Notes: generated by a model from the letters alone, not told the origin. A stretch of DNA of 64,000 nucleotides from Vibrio breoganii (GCF_001677275.1 NZ_CP016178.1:558001-622000), one strand, 5' to 3'. Shown: positions 1-8,798, numbered from the stretch's first letter. Translations and numbers: made by a program.

Positions 1-761
1 AGCAACATACCCAGCAAGAATGCACCAAGGGTAGAGGGCAAACCGGCATATTCAATCACGCACACGGTTACAAAAATGGAACCAAACAAGCACAGTGCAA
101 AGGCATCTTTGTTGTGCTTTCTGACGCTCCAGTTAAGGGCTAAAGGCAACAAGAATTTACCAATTCCAATGATTAGCGCGACAACACAAATGACGGTGAA
201 AGTGTCTTGCAGAAAATGAGCGCTCGACTCAATCTGTTGGCTCACCAATAGCGGTATTAACGCCATTAGAGGCACCACACTCAAATCTTGTCCCATCAAA
301 TTAGAGAAGATGTTTTTGCCGTGCTCAGAATTGAACTCACCCTTCTGATTTAACAAGGTGATGACGACCGCAGAAGAAGATTGGCCAAAGATGGCCCCCA
401 CAACTAAGCCTATTTGCCATGAGTACCCGAATAAAGTAGCCAATCCGGCAAAGAGTAGGGACATCGTTACCACGAGCCCCACACCTTGTATCATCAGCCC
501 TTTCTTCATTCGCCACAAATCCATCGGTTTCATTTCTAATCCTATCGTGAACAGGAAAAGAACGACGCCAAGATCTGCAACTTGTTGTAGCAGTTCAATG
601 TTGGTAGCGGCAACTAGCCCTGGGGTGAAGGGGCCAAGTGCTACACCAGCCAAAATGAATCCAACAATGGTGCCCATGCCCAATATTGAGGAGCCAACAA
701 CAAATAGACTTGCTATTGAAAACACATAGGCGATGAAATAAAAGAAACTGACAGAGTCCAT
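1..761 (-). CDS. CPA2-type monovalent cation:H+ antiporter, partial
   Basis: The minus-strand frame starting at the ATG at 759-761 stays open for about 253 codons and runs off the left edge, so the C-terminus is missing. It is almost entirely hydrophobic and has the N-terminal hallmarks of the Na_H_Exchanger fold of the KefB/KefC-like CPA2 family: GFILAGVALGP near residue 34, DLGVVLFLFTIGLEMK near residue 63, and GAIFGQSSSAVVI around residue 112. The family exchanges Na+ or K+ for protons across the inner membrane. It lies 11 bp downstream of the kinase gene at 773-1645 on the same strand, so the two are probably co-transcribed. Whether KefC-type TrkA-N domains follow cannot be seen. Confidence 0.85.
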   Translation of the reverse strand, partial: MDSVSFFYFIAYVFSIASLFVVGSSILGMGTIVGFILAGVALGPFTPGLVAATNIELLQQVADLGVVLFLFTIGLEMKPMDLWRMKKGLMIQGVGLVVTMSLLFAGLATLFGYSWQIGLVVGAIFGQSSSAVVITLLNQKGEFNSEHGKNIFSNLMGQDLSVVPLMALIPLLVSQQIESSAHFLQDTFTVICVVALIIGIGKFLLPLALNWSVRKHNKDAFALCLFGSIFVTVCVIEYAGLPSTLGAFLLGML

Positions 762-772
762 AAAATAGCCAA

Positions 773-1645
773 TCAGTGAGTGTTAACGTGTTCGATCTTA
801 GTTATAGGAAGCTCGTAGGTAGGCTCTACGAATTCATATTGGCCTGCGACAGTTTGTAGCTCGTAAGAGTCGTGCTCTTCTGTGATCTTTAAAATGCCGT
901 ATACGGCATTACACGTGTGAGAAAATGCACTCATTGGATTGACGCCGTTTACCACTGAACCGGCAAATACCGCTGATATTAGGTCTCCCACGCCAATGAT
1001 TGGCTCTGCAAAGTGGAATTTAGGCCACTGCGTCTTAACGCTATTGCGGTGAGTCACCATCATCATGGTTTCATTAATACCTGACATTAGGTCTAGGTCT
1101 CTGACAATAACGTAGCGAGCACCAAGATCGAGTATGTGTTCACAGGCGTTTATGACTGACTCTTGGTCAGTGAGTGGTGTTGCAGTGATCGCAGAAAGTT
1201 CATATTTATTTGCCACTACCACATCAGCAATAGGAATGAGGTCAGCGATCAATGCATCCTTCACCTCATCAGGGGTCACCTGTGTGCCGTTAGATTGATA
1301 CATGGCCGCATGGCAGATATACAAAGCAGAGCGATTGCGCTTTTTCAGTTTTGCTACGCTGTGATAGAGCTCTTCTACCTGCTGAGCATTGTCCAAATAT
1401 CCGGAGATTAAAGCGCCGCAGTGCTCAAGCTCATGGATGTTATCTATCCCCTGAATTAGCGAGCCGATACCACACTCAACACTTTTATAGCCGGACCAAT
1501 CATCATCTGTACGAGGGATTTTTGCTAGCTGCAAGGTATCCAGTTGTAGAACCTCAACGCCCATTCGTTGCATTGGAAAAACAGCAGAACTATTGCCAAC
1601 ATGTCCGTATACAACTTGCGGTTGAATTGAAATTATATTTGTCAT
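773..1645 (-). CDS. PdxY-like pyridoxal kinase, divergent
   Basis: 290 residues, the usual length of PdxY. The N-terminus (IQPQVVYGHVGNSSAVFPMQ), the SGYLDNAQQ segment and the C-terminal GVGDLISAVF loop with the catalytic Asp (about D221) place it in the PdxY/PdxK branch of the ribokinase superfamily, which phosphorylates pyridoxal with ATP. Two normally strong motifs are altered: where family members have CDPVMG there is CHAAMY (residues 111-116), and the PNxxEL motif reads ANKYEL. It may be a paralogue with a shifted substrate rather than the main salvage kinase, so I give no gene symbol. It is upstream of and probably co-transcribed with the antiporter at 1-761. Confidence 0.75.
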   Translation of the reverse strand: MTNIISIQPQVVYGHVGNSSAVFPMQRMGVEVLQLDTLQLAKIPRTDDDWSGYKSVECGIGSLIQGIDNIHELEHCGALISGYLDNAQQVEELYHSVAKLKKRNRSALYICHAAMYQSNGTQVTPDEVKDALIADLIPIADVVVANKYELSAITATPLTDQESVINACEHILDLGARYVIVRDLDLMSGINETMMMVTHRNSVKTQWPKFHFAEPIIGVGDLISAVFAGSVVNGVNPMSAFSHTCNAVYGILKITEEHDSYELQTVAGQYEFVEPTYELPITKIEHVNTH

Positions 1646-1776
1646 TTTAAAACTAACTCTTTGCGGTATTTTGTTACATTAGTTTGAGAGTTTAACGCTC
1701 CTTAGTGACTTGCTTTAATACTGTATGAAGGACTAAAGCATACATAACAGGGAAGGGTATGGGAGACGAAAACCAG

Positions 1777-1800
1777 AAAGCCGCCTAAAAAGGCGGCTTT
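1777..1800 (-). terminator. Hairpin terminator after the DUF1254 gene
   Basis: A perfect 9-bp stem (AAAGCCGCC/GGCGGCTTT) with a 6-nt A/T loop, located 23 bp beyond the stop codon of the gene at 1823-2905. It separates that gene from pdxY. The stem ends in T residues on both strands. Confidence 0.75.
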
Positions 1801-1822
1801 AATAGAAAGGGTCTTGCTTTAA

Positions 1823-2905
1823 TTATGATTTGTAATCTGGGTTTAGACTACCGCCCGCTAAGTATTTCAGTTCACGTCCACCAAACAGGTCATACTCGAC
1901 ATCGTGTGAAGCACCGTAGTTGCGTACCGTATAGTTAAAGTCTTCGCCATTCGTTTCTAGATTGTTTGGTGCATCATCACCACAACCGAAGCTAATGGTT
2001 ACTGTACCATCGCTATTTTTGTCCCATTCATATGAGTTGATTGAGAACCTGTCAGTATCTAGCATGTAACCAACCTCATCGTACAGGGTGACTGAGGTGA
2101 AATACTTATTATCTGGTTCTGCGAATGTCGTCTGCTGACATACAGAGCCATCAAACTGTTTTGTATTTCGGTAAATATTTGAAATACCAACCTCAATTGG
2201 CATACCGCCCCAGCCTTGAGCATTTGAACGCATCTGACGACCGTTGTTAGCGTCAGGGCTATCAGAACTTTCAACATAGAAGAAGTCTTCACCAGCTTCT
2301 AGAAACTCTTTTTTTAGCTTTTTAGTCATCGCTTGACGCTGAGCAACATCATAGTTTGGCGCTACGTATCCCTCTGGAGCAAACTCTTTTGTCGCTGAGT
2401 AATCTACGTGAAAACGTGATTGTGCAGCTAATGCATTAGTGAGATCAGATTTGTCTTCAACGCCTGCTCTGAAGATAATAAATGCGAAGTCGGTGTCTAT
2501 CTTAACGGAGTATTCACCCGGTCCAACTTTGTACATTGGCGAAGCGGAGTTTTCATCCAAAACATGTACAGAGGTATAAATATCTTCTGTGCCAGGTTCG
2601 TTTTCAAATTCGTCAATAGTGACATGGATATAGCCATCTTTATCAGCATGCGCAATGGCAGATGAGTAAAGTGAATCCTGATTCATACGCACTACAGGAG
2701 CCTTGTTGCCAGCGGGGACCAATATAGGCAGGTGTACTATTTCCTTATCCGCGCCACGCTTATCCCAGTTGCCCATGTATTTTGCCGCAGCTGCTTGGTT
2801 GTAGTTCTGCTCCGTAACAGCGATGGTATCTGTTGCTTGCAGTGGTAGAGCAACACTTGCCAAAACGAAAGATGAAACAGCAGATAGCTTAAATAAGTTT
2901 TTCAT
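1823..2905 (-). CDS. Exported DUF1254/DUF1214 protein
   Basis: 360 residues with an N-terminal signal peptide ending near LPLQA-TD (residue 24). The motif APVVRMNQDSLYSSA (about residues 68-82) is the core of DUF1254. The C-terminal half has the DUF1214 pattern: GWGGMPIEVG, a Cys followed by QQTTFAEPDNKYFTSVTLYD, and SFGCGDDAPNN. The biochemical role of this family is not established; the protein is probably periplasmic. It is a diverged paralogue of the tandem pair at 30193-32512. A LysR gene is transcribed divergently 117 bp upstream and may control it, since LysR regulators often act on the adjacent divergent gene. Confidence 0.8.
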   Translation of the reverse strand: MKNLFKLSAVSSFVLASVALPLQATDTIAVTEQNYNQAAAAKYMGNWDKRGADKEIVHLPILVPAGNKAPVVRMNQDSLYSSAIAHADKDGYIHVTIDEFENEPGTEDIYTSVHVLDENSASPMYKVGPGEYSVKIDTDFAFIIFRAGVEDKSDLTNALAAQSRFHVDYSATKEFAPEGYVAPNYDVAQRQAMTKKLKKEFLEAGEDFFYVESSDSPDANNGRQMRSNAQGWGGMPIEVGISNIYRNTKQFDGSVCQQTTFAEPDNKYFTSVTLYDEVGYMLDTDRFSINSYEWDKNSDGTVTISFGCGDDAPNNLETNGEDFNYTVRNYGASHDVEYDLFGGRELKYLAGGSLNPDYKS

Positions 2906-3022
2906 AGTAACTCCTAGATTAAATCGTTGTTAAACCTCTTGGTTGTTGGAATAAAGAATAACCAGTTGTATAAAATTCATCTAACGACTTATATTTATAG
3001 TTAATTATGATCAAATCGAATA

Positions 3023-3973
3023 ATGGTGAGTTTGATGAACCGATTGTTGTCTAGGGTAGATCTCAATCTTTTGGTAACGCTTGATGTTTTGCTGAAAGAG
3101 AAAAACGTAACCAGAGCCGCCGAGGCGCTATTTGTATCTCAATCTGCGGTAAGCCGTTCCCTAGCGCGCTTGCGAGATACATTTGATGATCCGTTGTTTA
3201 CTCGAGTGGCATCAGGTTTAGTGCCGACGGAGAAGGCATTGGAACTGGAAAAGCAGCTATTGGTGTTGTTACCGCAATTAAGTGCCGTATTTAGTGAGGA
3301 AACTTTCGACCCTTTAAACGCAGAGCATGCGTTTTCCATCTCGCTGCCGACACTGTTATCTAGCGCATTAACGCCATTATTAATGAAGGAACTAAGAGGC
3401 ATAGCCCCTAGAATTAGAATGTCAGAATATGCCGCAAGGGCGAACCCATACTCATCTCTAGATCAGGGGCAAATAGACTTTGCTGTGCACTTTGCTGACT
3501 CGACAAATCGGCGATATGTGTCGAAGCAAATTGGCACACTAAGACCGCAATTGTTTGTTAGGCCTGGCCACCCATTGTTAGCAAAGGCTAATGTCAGTGT
3601 CGAAGACACTTTTGGTTATCCCTTGGTGGGAATGGCGATAGAGGAGGACCTGTATCACTCATTCAGCGCTCCTATTACTCAGGTATATAAAGATTTGATG
3701 GTGGAACGACGCCCAATTTTAAGAAGTACCCAAACTCAGGTTTTGATTGATGTTATGTCGGACTCAGACGCCATTTTGTTTGGGACAAACTGTCTGCAGG
3801 GGTTAAGAAGTTACAAAAAAGACTTTGAGTCATTAAAATCTATACAGATTGAAAGTAACGATGCTTATTCGGTACCGGTTTTTCTTATACATCACGAGCG
3901 CAGTAATAATAGTGCGGCACATCAATGGATGGGGGAGTTACTTACAGAAAAGATTTCCGAACTATTACTGTAG
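3023..3973 (+). CDS. LysR-family transcriptional regulator
   Basis: 316 residues. The N-terminal winged HTH is clear: LNLLVTLDVLLKEKNVTRAAEALFVSQSAVSRSLARLRD (about residues 14-52), followed by the LysR effector-binding domain. An ATG at 3035 (MNRLLSRVDLNLL) is an alternative start and has a GGTGAG purine stretch just before it; the longer start at 3023 has no obvious ribosome binding site. It is divergent from the DUF1254/DUF1214 gene and is its likely regulator. The inducer is unknown. Confidence 0.88.
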   Translation: MVSLMNRLLSRVDLNLLVTLDVLLKEKNVTRAAEALFVSQSAVSRSLARLRDTFDDPLFTRVASGLVPTEKALELEKQLLVLLPQLSAVFSEETFDPLNAEHAFSISLPTLLSSALTPLLMKELRGIAPRIRMSEYAARANPYSSLDQGQIDFAVHFADSTNRRYVSKQIGTLRPQLFVRPGHPLLAKANVSVEDTFGYPLVGMAIEEDLYHSFSAPITQVYKDLMVERRPILRSTQTQVLIDVMSDSDAILFGTNCLQGLRSYKKDFESLKSIQIESNDAYSVPVFLIHHERSNNSAAHQWMGELLTEKISELLL

Positions 3974-4129
3974 ATTCGTTTGTTGCCGCCCGTTATAGTC
4001 GCGCAGAATTTCTTTGATTAAGTATTATCGGTGACTTTTAATCAACTGAATTGATCGTTATTCTAATTGCATAACTATATGATCTTAGATAATTTATCTT
4101 TCTTTGCTACTTCAATAGGGACGTTATAA

Positions 4130-4750
4130 TTGGAACTTGCCACCTTATGGGTTTTTATCCCCACATTTCTCTTTGTATCGATAACACCAGGTATGTGCAT
4201 GACCTTAGCTTTAGGTTTAGGTATGAGCATTGGCTACAAAAGAACCTTATGGATGATGCTAGGAGAGGTGTTTGGCGTTGCTGTCGTTGCTATTAGTGCG
4301 GTACTAGGTATTGCAGCAGTAATGATAAAAATGCCAATGCTGTTCATTGGATTTAAAACAGTAGGGGCGCTATATCTTGGCTACTTAGGCGTACAAATGT
4401 GGCGCTCAAAAGGCAAGATGGCAATTACGGACGAAAATCTAGAGTCGTCGAATGCATCTAATTATGGTCTAGTGGCGCAGGGCTTTATAACAGCTATTGC
4501 AAATCCAAAGGGCTGGGCCTTCATGATTTCATTGTTGCCTCCTTTTATCAGCGCAAACCATGCAGTAGCCCCCCAACTCTTGATCCTAGTTAGCATTATC
4601 ATGTTATCTGAATTTCTCTGTATGAGTATTTATGCTTCAGGAGGCAAGGGACTTAGAGTGTTACTGTCTAATAGTAGCAATGTAAAGTTGATGAACCGTA
4701 TTGCTGGTACATTGATGATTGGAGTAGGGGTGTGGTTGTTTATGAGTTGA
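4130..4750 (+). CDS. LysE/RhtB-family amino-acid exporter
   Basis: 206 residues, the standard length for this inner-membrane family. The sequence begins MELATLWVFIPTFLFVSITPGMCMTLALGLG, with the ITPGP-like motif (ITPGM) in the first helix, and has about six hydrophobic helices; ANPKGWAFMISLLPPF is the typical central motif. The start is TTG at 4130, preceded at a normal distance by an AGGGA purine stretch; no upstream ATG gives the conserved N-terminus. These proteins export amino acids such as lysine, threonine or homoserine; the substrate cannot be told here. It is a lone gene between the LysR gene and the HNH gene. Confidence 0.85.
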   Translation: MELATLWVFIPTFLFVSITPGMCMTLALGLGMSIGYKRTLWMMLGEVFGVAVVAISAVLGIAAVMIKMPMLFIGFKTVGALYLGYLGVQMWRSKGKMAITDENLESSNASNYGLVAQGFITAIANPKGWAFMISLLPPFISANHAVAPQLLILVSIIMLSEFLCMSIYASGGKGLRVLLSNSSNVKLMNRIAGTLMIGVGVWLFMS

Positions 4751-4834
4751 GTGATAGATCTCATTAGCCTAACTGCGTCATAAGCAAATTTGTGCTAATT
4801 TAATCGTAAATCAACAAAGCATGTGGAAATAAAG

Positions 4835-5185
4835 ATGTCTTCTTCATCAGATTATACTGGCAGCAGCGCGGCATACGCTCGCAAAGAAGCGGGTTACCGT
4901 GATAAAGCCCTGAAACTTTATCCTTGGGTGTGTGGCAGTTGCGCACGAGAGTTTGTGTATTCAAACCTGCGTGAATTAACCGTTCACCACAAAGATCACG
5001 ATCATACGAATAACCCTGAAGATGGGAGTAACTGGGAACTACTTTGCCTGTACTGCCATGATCATGAGCATTCTAAGTACACAGATCATGAGCGCTATGG
5101 TGTCGACCCTGTAGCAAGAGCTGACGATCACCAATCGGCAACACACAACCCGTTTGCCGACCTTGCTAAGATGATGAAAAAGTAG
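4835..5185 (+). CDS. YajD-like HNH nuclease-family protein
   Basis: 116 residues from the ATG at 4835 (a GTG four codons earlier is also possible). It carries a complete HNH module: a CGSC knuckle near residue 35, LTVHHKDHDHTNNPEDGSNWELLC, and the second CLYCHDHEH knuckle. This is the pattern of the small conserved YajD family of gamma-proteobacteria. HNH proteins use the His and bound metal to cut nucleic acid, but the cellular role of YajD is not known to me. A rho-independent terminator follows at 5202. Confidence 0.85.
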   Translation: MSSSSDYTGSSAAYARKEAGYRDKALKLYPWVCGSCAREFVYSNLRELTVHHKDHDHTNNPEDGSNWELLCLYCHDHEHSKYTDHERYGVDPVARADDHQSATHNPFADLAKMMKK

Positions 5186-5201
5186 GGTAGTTGGAAGAGA
5201 G

Positions 5202-5232
5202 AGGTCACCTTATGATTGGGTGGCCTTTTTGT
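5202..5232 (+). terminator. Rho-independent terminator of the HNH gene
   Basis: Stem AGGTCACC/GGTGGCCT (one G-T pair) with an 8-nt loop and a run of five Ts, 17 bp after the stop codon at 5185. Confidence 0.8.
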
Positions 5233-5406
5233 TTCTAGCTAAAAGCTTCTAGCCACAAGCCTCAAGTCACGAGATAGAAGCCTTTCTTTTGATCGTAAGT
5301 CGTGGTTAGTCCAATCCCAAAAACGTCATTCTTCAGAACACTAGGCGTTCATCCAGTATGCCAGAACAGCAGTGCTGCTTCGAGTATGCCAAGGGCGTTA
5401 GGGGGG

Positions 5407-5483
5407 CGTCATTCCCGAGGTTTTTTATCGGGAATCTGTTACTACATACAATCGAAAGGTCCCCGATAAATGACTTCGGGGAC
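5407..5483 (+). repeat. Dispersed two-hairpin intergenic element, copy 1
   Basis: About 77 bp made of two adjacent hairpins, one built on TTCCCGA/TCGGGAA and one on CCCCGA/TCGGGG, joined by an A/T-rich spacer. A second, clearly homologous copy lies in the opposite orientation at 16329-16407. No coding potential. It looks like a small non-autonomous palindromic repeat of the REP/MITE kind; I do not recognise a named family. Confidence 0.7.
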
Positions 5484-5561
5484 AGTGATCAATCTAACGA
5501 ACAGCAAAATATCGAGCTAATAACGTAAAACCCCCTGTCTAGTTTTACGGGGTCATATCAA

Positions 5562-5735
5562 CCTAGACCCTAGACCCTAGACCCTAGACCCTAGACCCTA
5601 GACCCTAGACCCTAGACCCTAGACCCTAGACCCTAGACCCTAGACCCTAGACCCTAGACCCTAGACCCTAGACCCTAGACCCTAGAACCTAGAACCTAGA
5701 ACCTAGAACCTAGAACCTAGAACCTAGAACCTAGG
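5562..5735 (+). repeat. 7-bp tandem array (CCTAGAC)17-(CCTAGAA)7
   Basis: Seventeen exact copies of CCTAGAC (5562-5680) switch abruptly to seven exact copies of CCTAGAA (5681-5729), ending in CCTAGG. Every unit contains CTAG, a tetranucleotide usually avoided in enteric and Vibrio genomes. There are no spacers, so this is not a CRISPR. It sits between two convergent transcription units, so length changes would not alter a protein. Confidence 0.95.
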
Positions 5736-5743
5736 AAAGACAA

Positions 5744-5787
5744 GAGCCTGCACTGCCAACAGAAATTGTTGCATATGCAGGCTTTTT
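5744..5787. terminator. Putative bidirectional terminator after add
   Basis: Inverted repeat GCCTGCA/TGCAGGC with a long A/T-rich loop, 10 bp beyond the add stop codon. The T-run lies on the plus-strand side, so it is a better terminator for rightward than leftward transcription. Confidence 0.5.
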
Positions 5788-5797
5788 AGATCGCCGA

Positions 5798-6793
5798 TTA
5801 CTTAATGAAGTTACGCAACTCTTGTTTTACATCATCACTAGCAAAGCTTTGCTCAACGCTATTGAGGTAGATAGCTTTGTAATCTGAGTCTGTAAGCTCA
5901 AATAACTCACATACCTTTTGTACTTCTTTGGTCATAGTCGTGTTGGATACCGTTCTGTTATCGGTATTGATGGTTACCGCTAGGCCTTGTTCATAAAAGC
6001 GTTTTGCTGGATGTGACTCAATGTTTTCAACCGCTTTGGTTTGAACATTACTGCTCGGGCAGGTTTCCAGACCAACGTGGTTGTTTTTAACCGCGTTATA
6101 TCCGCCTTCATGGTTCATAATATGAATGCCGTGGCCGACACGTTCAGCTTTTAGCAGTTCCACTGCGTCTTGCACATTCTGGCCGTCACCTTGCTCTCCA
6201 GCATGGATAGTAACGTGGAAGCCTTTACTGCGGGCGTATTCGGTTTCTTTAACAAAATCGTGGCAGAAGCCTGTTAGTTCGGCACCGGCAAGATCAAAGG
6301 CTTGTACCCCTTTTCCTAGTAACTTAGCACCTTCATCAATCACTAAATTGATGTCGTCTTTTGGCATAGTGCGCAGGATACACAGTATGTAATTACCGTG
6401 AATATCATAGTCTTGTTCAGCACGCTTCATTCCCTTAACCACAGACGAAAGAATTTGCTCAACAGTCAAGCCTTGATTGGTATGCAATAGGGGAGCAAAG
6501 CGCACTTCGAGGTACTTAACGTTTTCTCTAGCCGCATCTTCAAACACTTCGTATGAGATTCGTTCCAGAGCGTCTTGGGTTTGCATTACCTGAAGGGGCA
6601 GGTCAAAGCGAGTAAGATACTGCTGCAAGTCGACACAGGTTTCTGGAGCAATCATAAGATCGCGAATCACATCAACGTCTTGGCTTGGAATATCAACCTG
6701 CTGACTGTTCGCAAGATCAATAATGGTTTCAGGTCGAACACTGCCATCAAGATGGCAATGGAGGTCAATTTTTGGGAGAGAGAAAAAATTCAT
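5798..6793 (-). CDS. add: Adenosine deaminase
   Basis: 331 residues, full length. Deaminates adenosine and deoxyadenosine to inosine in the cytoplasm for purine salvage. Visible family features are [11 protein letters not shown] (metal ligands H12 and H14), the [11 protein letters not shown] segment with the metal-binding His and the catalytic Glu nearby, ERVGHGIHI, and the [10 protein letters not shown] motif carrying the last metal-binding Asp. The ATG at 6793 is preceded by an AAGGTG ribosome binding site. The leader contains an adenine riboswitch (6838-6904), so translation is expected to rise when adenine is abundant. No operon partner: the next gene upstream, a split transporter, has its own terminator. 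Confidence 0.96.
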   Translation of the reverse strand: MNFFSLPKIDLHCHLDGSVRPETIIDLANSQQVDIPSQDVDVIRDLMIAPETCVDLQQYLTRFDLPLQVMQTQDALERISYEVFEDAARENVKYLEVRFAPLLHTNQGLTVEQILSSVVKGMKRAEQDYDIHGNYILCILRTMPKDDINLVIDEGAKLLGKGVQAFDLAGAELTGFCHDFVKETEYARSKGFHVTIHAGEQGDGQNVQDAVELLKAERVGHGIHIMNHEGGYNAVKNNHVGLETCPSSNVQTKAVENIESHPAKRFYEQGLAVTINTDNRTVSNTTMTKEVQKVCELFELTDSDYKAIYLNSVEQSFASDDVKQELRNFIK

Positions 6794-6837
6794 AAGTCGT
6801 CACCTTTATCACGAGAGAGGAACAAATAAAGACAATG

Positions 6838-6904
6838 ACTTCATAATCAAAGGATAGGCCTTTGGTAGAGACTCCCACACCATATCAGAGGGATTATATG
6901 AAGC
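6838..6904 (-). promoter_or_regulatory. Adenine riboswitch in the add leader
   Basis: Read on the minus strand, the leader matches the known V. vulnificus add aptamer almost base for base in its conserved parts. P1 arms are GCTTCATA and TATGAAGT, the J1/2 stretch is CATATAATCC, the two loops contain TGATATGG and GAGTCTCTACC, and the 3' junction reads GATTATG. In this family the T of GATTATG (the position-74 pyrimidine) selects adenine, while guanine sensors have GACTATG. The 3' strand of P1 ends in AAGTC, which can pair with GACTT just before the start codon; this suggests control of translation initiation, as in V. vulnificus (inference). Confidence 0.95.
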
Positions 6905-6918
6905 ATATTTGTGGCGTG

Positions 6919-6957
6919 ATTCTAGCAACTGCTGGTGGTTGTTACAAACTGTTGCAG
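6919..6957 (-). promoter_or_regulatory. add promoter with overlapping operator
   Basis: On the minus strand TTGTAA (6947-6942), a 17-bp spacer and TAGAAT (6924-6919) form a good sigma-70 promoter, with transcription starting just upstream of the riboswitch. The -35 lies inside an imperfect palindrome, TTACAAACTGTTGCAG on the plus strand (6942-6957). Its CAAAC-N2-TTGC core resembles LacI-family sites such as those of PurR and CytR. A near-identical palindrome occurs at 10104-10119. Confidence 0.6.
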
Positions 6958-6960
6958 ATA

Positions 6961-6986
6961 AAAGAGGCTCCTATTAGAGCCTCTTT
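6961..6986. terminator. Bidirectional hairpin terminator
   Basis: A perfect 10-bp stem, AAAGAGGCTC/GAGCCTCTTT, with a 6-nt loop and T-runs on both strands. It lies 20 bp past the stop codon of the split NSS transporter and isolates the add promoter from read-through. Confidence 0.85.
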
Positions 6987-7674
6987 TTGTTTAATAGGGT
7001 GTCAATTAGAGTCGTTTTGAAATCACAGCGGTAAATGCGATAAACGCTAGGCCGAGTAGCATGACTTCGCCTTTACCACTATCAAAGCCAGCTTTAACAC
7101 CCATGAAGGCAACTAGCGCGATGGCAAAAGGAATGACGTATTTAACCAAGCGATACCAAACATTAAACAGAGGAAATGATATTTCACCATGGTTAGTGAT
7201 CTCATTTTCTAAATCTATTTTGTTCATTCTCCAGCCCGCGAAGATGCAAATGAACATGCCACAAACTGCTAGGAAAATTTTATCGGTAAGCAAGTCAAAG
7301 ATGTCGAAAACACCGGTATCGAATAGTTTTGGTCCAATGCCGCCCAGAGATAGTGATGAAAGAGTACACATACTGACCATTGTAATGCATGAGATAAGCA
7401 CTGCTTTAGTTCTTGTCATGTGTTTTTCATCGATAAGGTATGAAACAGCAACTTCTAAAAGTGATACAGAAGAGGTGAGTGCCGCAACACTAAGACCAAC
7501 AAAGAAAAGCAGCGCAAATAATAGACCAATGATGCCACCCATTTCAGCGAACAATTGTGGTACAACGACGAAAACAAGTCCTGGCCCCGCAGCTGGCTCC
7601 ATACCGAAAGCGAACATAGAAGTGGACCCCAATGGTTGGACACATAAGCTAATTCCTTAAGTGGTTGATCCAGC

Positions 7675-8544
7675 TCATGCAGCGTATCTCTGCCTACCGA
7701 AGTAGACTTCATCAGGGGTTAGGTCATTGAGGCCTTGATGGTTACGCTCCTCATTATAAAACACCATGTAGTGGCCGATTTCAAGTTCGGCTTCACGGGG
7801 CGTGGTGTAAGCTTTTAAGTAAACCTCCTCATATTTCAGACTTCGCCATAATCGCTCGATAAAAACGTTGTCGATCCAACGGCCTTTCCCATCCATGCTG
7901 ATCCGTACGCTATGGTCGAGCAACTTCTGTGTGAACTCAGTACTGGTAAACTGGCTGCCCTGATCTGAGTTGAAGATATCGGGTGGTCCGTAGTGTTGAA
8001 GCGCATCTTCAAGAGCATCAATACAAAAGCCTGTATCCATGGTGTTCGAGAGGCGCCAAGACAACACCTTACGGCTGTACCAATCGATAATGGCAACCAA
8101 GTACAGGAACCCTTTAGCCATCGGAATGTACGTGATATCAATAGCCCAAGCTTGGTTGGGGTAAGTAACTTCGATGTCACGCAATAGGTAGGGATAAACC
8201 TTGTGTGCTTTGTTCGCCAGTGTCGTTTTTGGCTTGGGATAAATCGCTCCAATGCCCATTTCACGCATGATCCGAACGATACGCTTGCGATTAACCTTAT
8301 GGCCTTTTTTAGCCAGCTCAGTTCGAACACGCCTACTGCCCATGAACGGATACTGAAGGTGAATTTCGTCAATCATTCGACGCAATTCAATCTCCTCAGT
8401 AGAAAGTCCGATGGGTTGGTAATAAGCCGTAGAGCGAGCAATATTAAGAAGCTCGCACTGGCGCTTTATCGGTAGTTGGGTGGATTTATCCAGCGAACTC
8501 TTTCGCTGTGCTCGATCTAACGACCGAGCACTTTCGCCAAAAAA
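7675..8544 (-). CDS. IS3-family transposase OrfB (DDE integrase), copy 1
   Basis: Integrase catalytic domain with the DDE triad in AWAIDITYIP, DIFNSDQGSQFTS and DNVFIERLWRSLKYEEVY, ending EVYFGRQRYAA. It has no convincing start of its own: its frame is open into the end of orfA and lies one base back. A perfect slippery heptamer T-TTT-TTG (8538-8544, minus strand) is in the orfA frame at that point, so the transposase is expected as an OrfAB fusion made by -1 frameshifting. The start given is the slip point. Confidence 0.9.
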   Translation of the reverse strand, partial: FFGESARSLDRAQRKSSLDKSTQLPIKRQCELLNIARSTAYYQPIGLSTEEIELRRMIDEIHLQYPFMGSRRVRTELAKKGHKVNRKRIVRIMREMGIGAIYPKPKTTLANKAHKVYPYLLRDIEVTYPNQAWAIDITYIPMAKGFLYLVAIIDWYSRKVLSWRLSNTMDTGFCIDALEDALQHYGPPDIFNSDQGSQFTSTEFTQKLLDHSVRISMDGKGRWIDNVFIERLWRSLKYEEVYLKAYTTPREAELEIGHYMVFYNEERNHQGLNDLTPDEVYFGRQRYAA

Positions 8545-8798
8545 TCATTTTCCATGGTCAATTGACCGATCTTAGCGTGAAGTTTGTCCACGTCTTCAGA
8601 ATTGTCTTTGCCCAACTGACTTTCAGAGGCAAAGATCATGGCTGCATTTTCAAGCAGCTCTTTCTTCCATGTTGAGATCTGGTTGGGGTGCAGGTTGTAC
8701 TTCTGTGCTAACTCAGCGACAGTTTTATCACCTTTAGCGGCAGCCAATGCCACCTTAGCTTTAAATTCGGGAGAGTGGTTTCTGCGTTTTCTAGTCAT
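8517..8798 (-). CDS. IS3-family transposase OrfA, copy 1
   Basis: 93 residues. MTRKRRNHSPEFKAKVALAA followed by VAELAQKYNLHPNQISTWKKEL is the helix-turn-helix DNA-binding part of IS3-family OrfA, followed by a leucine-rich segment (VDKLHAKIGQLTMENDFLAKVL). It binds the inverted repeats, and in the OrfAB fusion it supplies the DNA-recognition half. The frameshift heptamer for OrfB lies about 7 codons before its stop. Confidence 0.92.
   Translation of the reverse strand: MTRKRRNHSPEFKAKVALAAAKGDKTVAELAQKYNLHPNQISTWKKELLENAAMIFASESQLGKDNSEDVDKLHAKIGQLTMENDFLAKVLGR

Noticed and set aside
5562..5735. CRISPR array
   Set aside because: Units are 7 bp and contiguous, with no spacers and no cas genes.
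7836..8475. Several long frames antisense to or out of phase with the transposase genes (also at 38721-39360)
   Set aside because: They mirror OrfB codon structure and repeat in both IS copies only because the IS is duplicated.
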